A stretch of DNA of 64,000 bases. Source: Liolophura sinensis (Eukaryota > Mollusca > Polyplacophora > Chitonida > Chitonidae). This document shows positions 23,351-50,700 of this stretch, piece by piece; position 1 is the first letter of the stretch; each line of letters begins with the position of its first letter. The stretch covers positions 37,948,191 to 38,012,190 of the forward strand of contig NC_088302.1 in assembly GCF_032854445.1 (NCBI RefSeq), in the 5' to 3' direction. Below the pieces are notes generated by a model. That model searched no databases and had not been told where the DNA came from. It saw nothing but the letters and a program-made list of their open reading frames with translations. Made by a program: the position numbers and the translations under genes.

Positions 23351-24625
23351 GGTACAAGGCGTTTTGCTACAGGCCATTTTGACCAGATCCCATAGTGTTG
23401 TTGCATGGACGAATATATTTCATCACATGCTCTCTGATCTATGTATAATAATCGTTTTAGCAATTTAATAACACACAAGCATCACTCTTATTACGCACTA
23501 ACAAAGTGGTGGTGGGGAGAGTAAAATGAAATGCCTCGCTGTACCGCCATTGTGCGTATGTATGTTAGACTGACCATATACATACACATTAAAGTTAGCA
23601 GCTGGCCTGCCTACATAAAATAAAGGAGTCATGAATAAATAAACTAATTCTGCACGTTATTGCAAACTCTCAAAGAAAGCTACACACTGTCATCGCCTAG
23701 CAGGTGAAGAGTTTTATTTATTTATTTCCCCGTATTTGTTTATTTATTTTATTTTATTGTTTTGCCTTGGTGGCGAAGAAAAACGAAATGTCCTTCAACA
23801 CAAACCACAGATTCTTTTTCAGGTCACTGGGCCAGATTTAAGGTCAAGGCCACCAGTCAATTATGTAATATAATAAGCCAAATATGTTGGCAAAGACCAC
23901 AGCTGTGAAGGGGATTAAACAAAAGTATATGCACAACTTTCTATCACCAAGAGGCAAAACCCAACTAGTTTTCAGGTATATACAGCTTTCAATTACGTAG
24001 AAGATGAATCCGATGGATTATCAGGTCAGTCCTCCAAAAGTCAAGGTCACCAAGGTCATAAATCGTAAACAATAAGGAACATACGAGGTCAAATTGGGCA
24101 TCGTTTTCTAACACCGAGAGTACAATCCCTGTCCATTTTCAGGTAAGTCGGGCAAAGGTTAATTAAGGCAACCAAGATCTACTATATGAAATAAGCCTTG
24201 AAGGTGGTTCCACTAGAGTACAGTGTGAATAGAATTTAGACAAATTTAATGCACAGTGTGCACTCACCAACTTTTTTTTCAGCCAATGTTGTCCCAGGGT
24301 TAGGTCCTTTATATAGTCACAGACAGTCCAGTCGAATACTTTTGAAGGAGAAAATATTGCCTTGGGAAAAACATTGTCTTGCAAGTGAGTGCCCCACTTT
24401 GTAGTGCCTCATTTCGAATTTATCCTAGCCGAATATCCTATGCCCATCCTGGCTGCACACTGACATTGGCAAGATAGTGTTTGGTTGTCAGCGCAGCGTG
24501 TAGGATACCCCATTCATGATGGGTGTACTGTGGTACCAGTATGGGCATACATGAATTGCTGTATGATTTTACAATGTTAAAACAGTACACATGCATATAT
24601 AATTGTGCCTTTTACTACAACAGCC

Positions 24626-24770
24626 ATGCATTTATTTATTTATTTGATTGTTGTTTCACGCCGTACTCAAGAATATTTCACTTATATGGTGGGAGGAAAC
24701 TGGGCAGAGCCTGGGTGAATCCCAAGACTATCTGCAGATTGCTGGCAGATACATGCAGCTTACAGGGTAT
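24626..24770 (-). mobile_element. SINE fragment (reverse, 5'-truncated)
   Basis: TTTATTTATTTATTTGATTG, then GCCGTACTCAAGAATATTTC, TGGTGGGAGGAAACTGGGCA and CTGCAGATTGCTGGCAGA. This is the reverse complement of the SINE 3' two-thirds; the tRNA head is missing. Confidence 0.8.
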
Positions 24771-25102
24771 TGACGCCTCTGGGTTCTGATAGATGGCCTT
24801 TAACAAATAAATGGACTGAAGCATATTCTGAATTGTGGCTTATCAGGATACCTCTTTGTATTTGCAAATGCTTTGTTATGTATAAATAACACACTGATTA
24901 CTGAAAATGCCAGTGTAAGACGACCAGAGTATTGTCATAATTCATCACCATGATCAAAAGGTTTAGCATTTCTATTCATCTGGTTGTATCACCTGATGCA
25001 CCCACAGGACTTCTACTGAAATGAACTACCTTGTCAAAGACCACATGTGATGGAAACAGAAGATAAGACCAACACAACTGCATTTGCCGAATATTTGAAC
25101 AT

Positions 25103-27873
25103 TTTATTAACGAAAATGTTGTTACACAAAATCTGCAAGCAAAAATTATTGAGTGATGTTCTGAAAGGAAAGAGATGAGAACACTCCAGCTTTGCTTATG
25201 AAACAATAGATGCATTATATATTTTTTTCTTCTTTTCTTTATGTCCAGGTGGCATATGTCCAGCATCTACGCAAGTTATACATGTAGTTTGTAAAAGGGC
25301 TTCTAAGCAGACTTCTTACGAAATACTGAAGGTTATAAATTGAGTTATCTTCAATTTACTAGCAATGATATTGTTATGACAGATAAAAATACATGCAGTC
25401 AGTACTGTCTTTAACTGAGAATTCCTAATCAACAAAAGGGTTACAGTACATTGCAATAATCAATGCCAGAACACATTTCCTCGCTTACAAAATGACAGTG
25501 AGAAACTAAGAATAGCAAAGCTGTAGCCATGGCATGCGGCGTAGAACGATGGTAATATATGTATATATACATGAGAAACACCCACAATAGCACCTCTCAG
25601 TTTAGACATGCTTAACACATGTAATGTCACACAACAAATACTGGTTACTGGCAAGATTTATACAAAGATGAATGTTGTCTTGTCAGTGGGAGGATGAAAC
25701 AGAGAGATTAGACGAAAAGCAAGCACTTGTTCAACACCACAGATATATGTATTTGTTAAACCAAGTAGCAACAAGCACTATATGTTGACATCAAAGATAC
25801 CCACACAAAAGTACACAGAGGTTACATTCACATACAATAGTTTTCCCTGAAATCCTAAATACTTCCCAGCAATCAAAATATTATGACAACTCAATTTGAT
25901 TTGGCAAATCAAGGAGTAGATGGGGGTTTCTTTTGCTCTGTTTGCAGACACTGGGTGTTCCATTTAACAAGTGCAAGGTCTGGAGATTCTTATACTTGTA
26001 TGGAGGGATTGCAGATGGTCAAACCCGGAGGCAAAAAGATTGACCAGGGTGTTGGCTGGTCAGTTAGCATCTGGCACTAGCCTAAAACTACTTGTTAGAC
26101 TATGCAATGATTATAATAGGTGTTATATTATGCTGTTGACCAACACTGATTTCCATTCTCACTAGACCAGCAAAGTTAAGCATGTTAAAAAGGCATTTCA
26201 AATTATTACTCTCAGCTTAAGACAGAAATGCAACATGTTATTCTCATTCAACATCTTTAAATGGCTGCAGCTTGCAATAAATCTCACATTTCAGGTCACT
26301 TACATTTCATTCTGCGTTTACTTTAATTCTGTTTATGTATTTTTGTCACTTAACATTCTCATAATTCACAATGATGTTTGAAATGTGGTCAAACACAAAT
26401 AATGTATTTTGTAAAATTTACACCTGCATACAAGTGTATGAAACCTGTACAATTTTGTTGACCACAGAACAAATCATGAAGGCGTATTTCAACATGAACA
26501 ACTCTACAGTAATAAAAAATTATGAAGGTCCTACAAACATATGGCATTAAATTTAATCACTGGCCACCAGAACATATAACAATGATATATTTCTGTATTT
26601 GCAGCACACTGTGAGAACTGTGCCTGGCAGGTTGGTAAGATCTTACAAAATCACAGTTTCTAAGCCAATACAAAATGCTTACTGATGCTTTCTTGACTTA
26701 TTAAGCCCATAAGCTAAAGATGTGATTAAGAACTGGGTATGCGCTTTCATTAAGACTAACAAAGCACAAACACTAGTCACAGAAGCACACAGCTGAACGT
26801 ATTTACACTATATACACTAAACAACAAAACTTTTCATATAAACTTTATATAAAATCTGGTAGAAAGAACATGAAACATAATTTCAATCTGTTAAATTGAA
26901 CTTTGATGACACAAAGACAATTCATTTTAGAAAACTAGGAGAGGGAAATATGAAAAAAAAACATACTATAGAGCCTGTCAATTGAGGCTCCATGCTTGAT
27001 TAGATCTGCCAAAATAAACACAACCACTGAAGAGCTTTGCATCTGATTAGGCAAAGATCCTGGGTAACTAACATGCACCTTCTTTAACAAATATTCCTAT
27101 ACAAAATCTGAATGGACTTGTACCTGAATTTCCGCTGATTAGAGTTGTCTTTTTTCTGCCCTCTGTGGCAAAAAAAATCAAATTTCTACACATAAATGTG
27201 AACAGCTGCCAGTCTGAAAATCTATTAAGACTGATCCAAAAGCCTTTGTTAATGTCAATGGCACCAGGGAATAAAAGCACAAATATTCATTCCCTTGTGA
27301 AATTATGATACACACAAAATAAAAATGCATGTTAAAAACATCATGAAGAGAGCATTACATTTGAACTTTCAGTTTTAGATCAAAATCAGACATACACAAA
27401 GTTGCTACTTGTGACCAAAATATGTCAGATGCACAAAATAATGGAGATTGGATCATGTCTATATTTATAGTCTCAGCTGAGCTGACTAAACATATGCTTC
27501 ATAAACAATGTCATTTCCACACAGAGCTGGTCTGTGCGCACCTGTCAGATGTAAAGGATGGTATTGCTCGTTGGGTTGGGTGGGCTGGTTTGCATATTCA
27601 AGAGTCCTCAAGTTCTACTTCGCTTGGTCAGTGGAATGCATAAAGGTTCCTTTCACCTCAGGTTAAATGAAAAGCGTCTTTCCAAACCTACATGTAGATG
27701 GCAAGATCGAAAGCTGAGGGTCTCGTTCATTCCATGACAGTAAAACTTGGCAGCAACAGTCATTTGATAACAGTATCCAAGAGATGTGATATTAAATGTG
27801 TGCCACATTGACAAACACATATACCGTATGTTTTAATACATAAAACTCTATTAAATAGTTGGAGTAATGTTCT
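25103..27873 (-). other. Probable 3' UTR of the SMAD gene
   Basis: It directly follows the SMAD stop codon. No coding signal is visible. A minus-strand AATAAA (TTTATT at 25103-25108) gives a plausible end, for a UTR of about 2.8 kb; closer signals may also be used. Confidence 0.4.
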
Positions 27874-42824
<14,951 letters not shown>

Positions 42825-43000
42825 CTGTCTCGAAGAGTATAGTTCAGTTCTTCGATCAAACTTCACCTTTCGACGTGTCTGATAATCCTTGAGGTAGATT
42901 TTGAGGCGGGAAAGAGGATAAAAATTATTTTCCTCTCAATTTCGGCGTTGAGCCAGGGGCTGAAAATTTCTCCAGTATTGTAAAACTGGCGACAGGCAGA
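42825..43000 (-). other. Candidate non-coding first exon of the SMAD gene
   Basis: On the minus strand a less AT-rich stretch ends in CGAGACAG/GTATTT at 42825, a good donor matching the acceptor at 39191. The upstream limit is uncertain. Confidence 0.45.
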
Positions 43001-43800
43001 CGGGAAGCCGCATAACTCGAAACATTGATGAGCCTATCACTGCGCACGGAACAGGAAAAGACTTTTACAGACGTCTGGTTTAGAAGCATTCTTCATACTT
43101 TCGCAGTAGTTGCACATCTTAACTCAATATGTTTTACAGTTTCTTTGCTCTTTAGTTGTTATATTTACACTTGAAGTAAAAAGAGAGAGAAATTGTGTAC
43201 GGATTATGTTTTGTACGATAAGTAAATCACATCCCGGATGTACGAAGGCCTCGAAATAAGTTCGTCCAGAGGCTGACGTCATCAAGAGTGGCGACAGAGT
43301 GTCGGGAGAAAGCTCCATTTCAGTGCGAGGGGTGATGGGCTAGAGAGATACGACAGTTATTCCGTTACATTTAAGTTGAAGGGAAAAGTGCTTTCCCAGT
43401 GGGACGTTGGTGAAGATGTGTAATATTTTTCAAATGAACTGAAATCATAAATGCATTATCGTGAAAGGTGTAAATTACTTTAAAACTGAAAGAGTTTATT
43501 TAAATTCACTGAATCCTCCCCTGCGTTGAAAAGCTTTCACCCAGTCGCCCTAGACAGTCCCCATGCTGGGCGGAGGAAGGCGGCGGAGGACTGACCGAGA
43601 TTTGCATTAAGGTTATGATCCATCAATATTTAGCACATGTGAAATCGAAAGGGATAAGAGAATAGGGGGTGGAGCATATATATTGGGGGCATTTATATTT
43701 GCAGTCTTGTCGGGCGCACCGCCTTGTTAAAGACCGTGTTGGCCCGACGTAACCTTTGACCCGTTTTTGTTTCTATGCCCGCAGTCGAACAACATCAGAG
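42880..43800. promoter_or_regulatory. Probable promoter region of SMAD (possibly shared with GSTCD)
   Basis: This stretch is richer in G+C and CpG than its surroundings (for example GACGTCATC near 43275 and GGCGGAGGAAGGCGGCGGAGG-like sequence near 43570). It lies upstream of the candidate SMAD first exon. GSTCD is transcribed the other way, so a bidirectional promoter is possible; no direct evidence. Confidence 0.3.
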
Positions 43801-44888
43801 CACATGTGCTTAGTTGCTGTGCGAACGCTGTCTCCCACACCCCCTCCCGTTATAATGCAGTCTTCAAGTGGTCGAGGACAGGGCCACAAGCAAGGCAGAA
43901 AATGACCTCGACAGCACCACTACAAAACAAATTTTAAAAGTACTTGTATTTGTGGCGGGTGCTATGTATATGCATGCTGTCAACGGAAGCGCTCGTATTT
44001 AAGTGTCTGCACATGTGTCATGCCTCAAATTATGTGCCACCATAGCTTTTAGTGAAATACAGTTGTATTGTCCAATGAAGATGTCACAGTCATAGTACCC
44101 TCCCTCTTACATTGCAGGAACAGTGCCCACTCCATCCTCACTGCGAACTGCCTCGCTATGTACATCCCCCCTCCCCTCCCCCCCCCCCCCACAACCTCAA
44201 CCTCAACAATGGTTAAATGTACCATCAGTGTTACAACACTACCAAGTTGATCAGTAGTGCTTTACACAATTTGAGTCACACACCTGCAGTTGCCATTTGC
44301 ATACATCATGACAGTATAAGTGTTTGTTGATGTTCGTGTCATTTGTTGTCATAATAGTGATGATTTTAAACAAAACATATTTTATCATCTGAGCTAGAGT
44401 TAGTTGTAGCAGCTACATGTATATGCAACTTTATTAGTACATGTTTTTTGAACTGACACTGCCATCACATACAAAATGCCGTTGACAGGTAGAATAATCA
44501 CGGGTTAACGTTATGAAAGTTGAGGCTTGTCAGTTACAAAACGAAACATGGTAACACTATACCCTGTTAAACCCTCCAAGCAAACATTGAGCAAGCAAAC
44601 AAAATATCCAAGGATGAGAAATCCAGAGGTGCAGTAGTTGTATGATATTTGTTGTCCAAATTTTAAGCATTGTGTGGAAAAGACTGGTGCCCCTATGTCA
44701 CAACATGGCTTCTCAGTGTCACAGTAAAAGTGTGACCAAGTTAACTGTCACATTGTCACATGTCAGTCATTTGCTGGAACCGTGTGACACCTTAAACACT
44801 GCATTTTTCAACCCAAAAACATGACCGACATTGTATAAGTTAAAATATAAATGCTTCGGTACAGTCCTACACCCAATAAAAACAGTGG

Positions 44889-46870
44889 GTGTCACCACTG
44901 TTACATGATGTCACGTTGTCTGTGCTGAACTGTATTGTCATTCCTCAGCCAGTGTTCCTTCTCAGCCACAGCGTCACCCCTCAGCCTGTCACTTACCCCC
45001 CCAGCCACAGTGTCACCCTCAGCCGATCACCCCTCAGCCACAGTGTCGCCCCTCATCTACAGTGTCACCCCTCAGCCAGTGTTCCTTCTCAGCCACAGCG
45101 TCACCCCTCAGCCTGTCACCTACCCCTAGCCACAGTGTCACCCCTCAGCCAATCACCCCTTAGCCACAGTGTCGCCCCTCAGCTACAGTGTCAACCCTCA
45201 GCCAGTGTTCCTTCTCAGCCACAGCGTCACCCCTCAGCCTGTCACCTACCCCCAGCCACAGTGTCACCCCTCAGCCAATCACCCCTCAGCCATAGTGTCG
45301 CCCCTCAGCTACAGTGTCACCCTCAGCCGATCACCCCTCAGCCACAGTGTCGCCCCTCAGCTACAGTGTCATCCCTCAGCCAGTGTTCCTTCTCAGCCAC
45401 AGCGTCACCCCTCAGCCTGTCACCTACCCCTAGCCACAGTGTCACCCCTCAGCCAATCACCCCTCAGCCACAGTGTCGCCCCTCAGCTACAGTGTCACCC
45501 CTCAGCCAGTGTTCCTTCTCAGCCACAGCGTCACCCCTCAGCCTGTCACCTACCCCTAGCCACAGTGTCACCCCTCAGCCAATCACCCCTCAGCTACACT
45601 GTCACTCCTCAGCCGATCACCCCTCAGCCACAGCGTCACCCCTCAGCCTGTCACCTACCCCCAGCCACAGTGTCACCCCTCAGCCAATCACCCCTCAGCC
45701 ACAGTGTCACCCCTCAGCCAATCACCCCTCAGCCACAGTGTCACCCCTCAGCCGATCATCCCTCAGCCACAGTGTCACCCCTCATCCACAGTTTTGCCCC
45801 TTAGGCACAAAGTCATCCCTTAACCACAGTGTAGCCCATTAGCCACAGTGTCACCCCTCAGCCAGTGTTACATGCCCCTCAGCCAAAATGTCACTCCTCA
45901 GCCGCAGTATCACCTCTCAGCCACATTATTACCCCTTGGCCACAGTGTCTCCCCTCAATCACAGTGTCTCACCTCAGACACACTGTCACCCTTTTGAAAG
46001 AATCTCACCCATTTGACAGCAGCAGCAGTGTCACCCCTCAGCCAGTATCACCCCTCCACCATTGTCGCCTTTCAGCCACAGTATCCCTTCTCAGTCACAG
46101 TGTCACCCCTCAGCCGCAGGGTAACCCCTTGGCCAAAGTTTCACCCCTTGGCCAAAATGTCGCACTTTTGACACGGTGTCGTCCCTCAGTCAACATCACT
46201 CCACAGCCGTAATGTCGCCCCTAGTTGCAATGTGACCCTTCCGTCACAGGATCAGTTCTCAGCTACAGTGTCACCCCTCAGCTACAGTGTCACCCATCAG
46301 CCACAGTTTTGCCCCTTAGGCACAATGTCACCCCTTAACCACAGTGTCGCCCATTAGCCACAGTGTCACCCCTCAGCCAGTGTCACATGCTCTCAGCCAC
46401 AGTGTTGCCCCTCAGCCAAAATGACACTCCTCAGCTGTAGTGTCTCCCCTCAATCACAGTGTCTCATCTCATACACACTGTCGCCCTTTTGAAAGAATCT
46501 CACCCTTTTGACACATTGTCACCCTTTTGACACAGTGTCACCCCTTAGTTACAGTATCACCCATCAGCCACAATGTCACCCCTTAGCTGCAATGTTGCCC
46601 CTCTGCCCAAATGTTACACCTCGGCTGCAACATTACCCCTAAGCAGCAGTGTCACCCCCCAGCCATTGTCACCCTTCAGCCGCAGTATCGCTTCTCAGCC
46701 ATAGCATCACCTCTCAATCAGTTTCACCTCTCAGCCACAGTGTCATAACTCAGTCACAGTGTCACCCCTCAGGTACAGTGTCACCCCTCAACCACAAGAT
46801 CACCCCTCGGCCACAACATCACCCCTCAGCCAGTGTCTCCCCTCAGCCATAGTGTCACTCCTGGAATACC
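44889..46870. repeat. Large degenerate tandem array (CAGCCACAGTGTCACC type)
   Basis: About 2 kb built from an ~18-21-bp motif, CCTCAGCCACAGTGTCACCC, and variants. From about 44945 to 45600 a higher-order period of ~126 bp is visible: CAGCCAGTGTTCC recurs near 44948, 45073, 45199, 45378 and 45504. Beyond 45800 the order decays. ORFs of 317 and 211 codons in two frames follow from the absence of stops in the unit and encode only Ser/Pro/Gln/His/Val repeats. It lies upstream of the first GSTCD coding exon. Confidence 0.95.
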
Positions 46871-46984
46871 ATGTCCCCTCCCCCTCCCCCTCCCCACACA
46901 CACTGACAGCAGAACTCTTGAACCTTACCACAGGAATTTTGATGTTACTTTAGCTGAATGTTAAAACAATTGTTCTCCTGAACT

Positions 46985-47085
46985 CTGCCCAGCTTCCTGC
47001 CCCCTTAATACTGACAGCCATTGTATAGGTGAAATATTCAGGATTGTGGTTTAAAACACCAGCCAGAAATATAAACAAATAAAAA
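46985..47085 (+). mobile_element. SINE tail fragment
   Basis: TACTGACAGCCATTGTATAG, GTGAAATATTCAGGATTGTG and AAAACACCAGCCAGAAAT match the SINE 3' part. Confidence 0.5.
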
Positions 47086-47322
47086 TAATTCTATGTAATT
47101 TGACCCTGCTAATAATAATTGTTCACACCGTGCACTTGCCTATTTGTCCAAAACAAACTGATTTATTTATTTGATTGATGTTTCATACTGTCAAAAACGA
47201 ATTGAAGATCATTATTGTAATATTACTGTTGAAAATACTTTTATCATGAAATGATTATCAATGTTTATGAATAAAATAATTGAGCATTTTCATTAGTTTA
47301 AAAAAAAACTTCTGTGTTTTAG

Positions 47323-47709
47323 TGATCCGCATGAGTCAAAATGCTAGATATTTACCTGGAAGGCTGGCAAAGACCAGGCATAGGTCAGCTCTGTTTGACT
47401 ATGTACTCGTGTGCTGTGATGTTCGTGGTGCGGTACTGTAAGTTGAGAAATTACAACCTTATTCTAGTCAAAACGGAGGGACCCTCTGACAACTGTGACA
47501 TCATTGTCTCTGAATGCTGCATTTCTGAACGCTCTTCATTGACAAACACAAATGCCATGGGTCTTCCGTCAGATGTGGCCAGTTGTAGACTACCTGTAGT
47601 AAAGGGACATACAGATAATACGATACGATCGGGATTGTGCTCTTCTGTACGATATATTGCCCTCCAAGCTCATCAAAGTTCACCTACAGAACACTTTGAT
47701 GAAATCTTG
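47323..47709 (+). CDS. GSTCD: GSTCD first coding exon
   Basis: Acceptor GTTTTAG at 47322 and donor GTAAGT at 47710. An in-frame TGA at 47332-47334 precedes the ATG at 47341, which has AAAATGC context and fixes the start. Another ATG at 47331 is out of frame and would open a short overlapping upstream ORF. The exon encodes MLDIYLEGWQRPG through HFDEIL. Confidence 0.72.
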
Positions 47710-50700
47710 GTAAGTATTGAAATCTGTGGCATTAGAATCTATTTTTGACATAACTATGGATCAAGGGGGTTCCTGCTGCATATGAGTGCCACCTCACGGC
47801 ATTAAAAAAAAAGGAACCATTTGTGCAATTTAATAACAATCTCTGAAGACTGCATTTGTCTGTCTTCTACTAGTATGGATGTGCATATATGTGAGAAACA
47901 TACATGTAAGCGCCGGCCGTACTTGGGAAGGTCTGCCAGCAACCTGCAGATGGTCGTGGGTTTCCCCGGGCTCTGCCTGGTTTTCTCCCCCCATAGTGCT
48001 GGCCGCCGTCGTGTAAGTGAAATATTCTTGAGTACGGCGTAAAACACCAATCAAATAAATAAATAAATAAATAAATACCTGTAAGTGGACAGGAGTAAGC
48101 ACCAGATTCGTTTTTCATTATTTATTATTTGAATAACTTGCTAGCACCACATTCCTTATTTGAATCTCAAATAACAAGGTGGCATTATACAAGTGAACAC
48201 CATATTCATTATTCGCGTAACGTATCACCACCAAATTTGACATTCAGATCTTAAATGACCTGCTGGACGTACAGAATTTAGCACTGTGTTGAGCTCATAC
48301 CTCTCGTTATTCAGTTCTTCATTGAAGTGCCAGCTCGAATATGGTGCTAGCACATCATTTGAATCTTGAATAACATGCTGGCAATATACATGTAGAAGTT
48401 AGCACCATATCCATACAATGAATAATGAATGTGGTGGTAGCATGTTATTTGTTCTTCGACCTGTGTCAGCAACCTGTGGATGGTCGTGGGTTTCCCCCGG
48501 GCTCTGCTCGGTTTCCTCCCACCATAATGCTGGCCGCTGTCGTAAAAATATAAATCGTGGTAGAAATATTCTTTAGTACGTCGCAAAACATCAATCAAAT
48601 AAATTGTTTACCGGGCAAAACTGGTATCCTCCGCACAAAAAGCTACATGTGCCTCTCATTGTGTATGTGTGCTTTGTAAGGTTTGATGGTTTCCTCTGGG
48701 CTTTGTTCATGTTCTTTCTCAAATATGGCATAAAATTCAGAAATAATGTTTTTACTGTGGGTGACAAGCAGCGCTTTTACGGTCTGTAAGATGGACGAGG
48801 TTATTATTTTAGGTCAAAGGTGTAGCAAGAAACCTGAAAAATGTTTAACCTCATCCACCTTACTGACTGTAAAACTGCTGCCAGACACCCATAGAAGGAA
48901 AATTATTTCCATTCTTAAACCTCACTCAAAAATTTTAATGTGGAAGAAAAGAAATTAAATAAGAATAACCCCCATACTAAGTTATAATATCCTAGTTGCT
49001 TTATTCTAAATAACGCATGGCCGATGTGACCCACACCAGACCAAACCTTTGCTTCTAAACAGGAGGTTTACCAGCCTACATGGTTATTAATTTAAGTTCG
49101 AATGAGTATCAAACTGATTGCAAATGCAGCTGTTGGTAGTTAATCAGCAAAAAGTTTTGAATAGTGTAACATTCATGGCTAGTGATCTGTTTGTAAGCTT
49201 TGTCAAAGACACATTTCTCACTGTGAAATGATCACTGTTTCCAGGTGGTAACAAAATCGTCTGCTACACACTGGCTAGTACAAACATACATGTATGTTCT
49301 TTCCTTGGTGTCAGGACGCAACAATTTCCTTCGCTGGGAATGGAATATGAAGTTGCAAATTATCTGCCACAGACTGGTTACATATGTTTACCCTTTCTGT
49401 GGTGTCATGATGTCACAATGGTTTCACCAAGGAAGGAATTAAAAATAAAATTATCAGGAGAACGTGTTCTTTAGCACCTGGAGTGTGGCATTTTTTGTCA
49501 ACAAGAGTAATGCCCTGTTTTATAAATACACTTGTCATAGTGTGAGTGACACTAACATGAGAGGCCCTCCGTGGCTCACTTGGTTAGCCTGCTAGTGCAG
49601 CCTAATGACCCAGGAGCCTCTCACCAATGCGGTTGCTGTGAGTTCAAGTCCAGCTCGTGGTGACTCCCTCTCCAGCCAAACATGGGTCTGCCAAAGACCT
49701 GCGGATGGTTGTGGGTTTCCCCCAGGGCTGGCCCCTGTTGCATAAGTGAAATATTCTTGAGCATGGCGTAAAACAATGAAATAAATAAATAAACAGATAA
49801 ATAAATCTAACATGAGATTTATAGGCTTTGATCACTTTCTATTCATTTGAGCATAATACAAAAACGGTTGAGGGTTCTAGAATTCTATCAAGAATCAAGT
49901 TGTTTAATTATCATATTCATTTCATTCACATTCTTGTCACCTCATGATCATGATGATTCTAAATAGTTCTATTGGATTCATTTTGAGGGAGACAACATAC
50001 TCCAATTAATTCCTTGGTTCATGATAAAGAGAATGGTTTTAGTAGATCAGTGATTGTGTTTGACATGATTCATGAGGGGCCTTGGTGGCCTAGTGATTAG
50101 TGGTTAGTTCTGCCAGCAACCTGCAGATGGTCATGTGTTTCCCATGGGCCCTGCATGGTTTCCCTTCACCATAATACTGGCCATGTTCATATAACTGAAA
50201 TGTTCTTGAGTATGGCCTATGAAACCAATAAAATAAATGTACATATTTGATGCGTTTTCTGACTTTTTCAGGGTTTTCGTGGAGGAACCCTCAAATCTTG
50301 CGCGGAGGTGAGAGAAAGTCTTTGAGGTAGTCTTTGATTAATCATTTGATTAATGAATAATTAAATCAATGAATGAACATTTAAGTATTTACCTGATCAC
50401 TATTCATGAGAATAAACATTATAAATGATTTAACTTGGAGGTATCCAGTTACCATTAATCAGATAAATATGTTGAGAAATTTTTGTCTCAGCTTCAGGTT
50501 TGTGACCGACCAGTCCAAAAGTAAATGAATGATTTACATTGCAGGTATCAAGTTGGACAAGATTGTGTGAGGTGGAGATCCCAGGAGCTGTTTGTGGTGT
50601 ACAGAAAACTCTGAAGTACATAAACCCCAATTGTTTGTATACATTACATGATCAGAAAAACCTGTGGTAAGCAGGAGACCCACAGTTCATGCCCAAGTCA

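Larger units (their letters stand above)
22860..25100. other. Intergenic region between the zinc-finger gene and the SMAD 3' end
   Basis: No coding exon recognised. It holds a 2 x 40-bp duplication, a SINE fragment and A/T-rich simple sequence. The zinc-finger and SMAD genes are both on the minus strand, so the zinc-finger promoter faces the SMAD 3' end. Confidence 0.5.

Noticed and set aside
44889-45842. 317-codon ORF rich in Ser, Pro, His and Gln
   Set aside because: It lies entirely in a tandem array; a second long ORF overlaps it in another frame, and it shows no non-repeat protein sequence.
47830-48118. Overlapping ORFs of 82-90 codons
   Set aside because: They arise from the SINE at 47915-48078 and recur in other copies of the same element.
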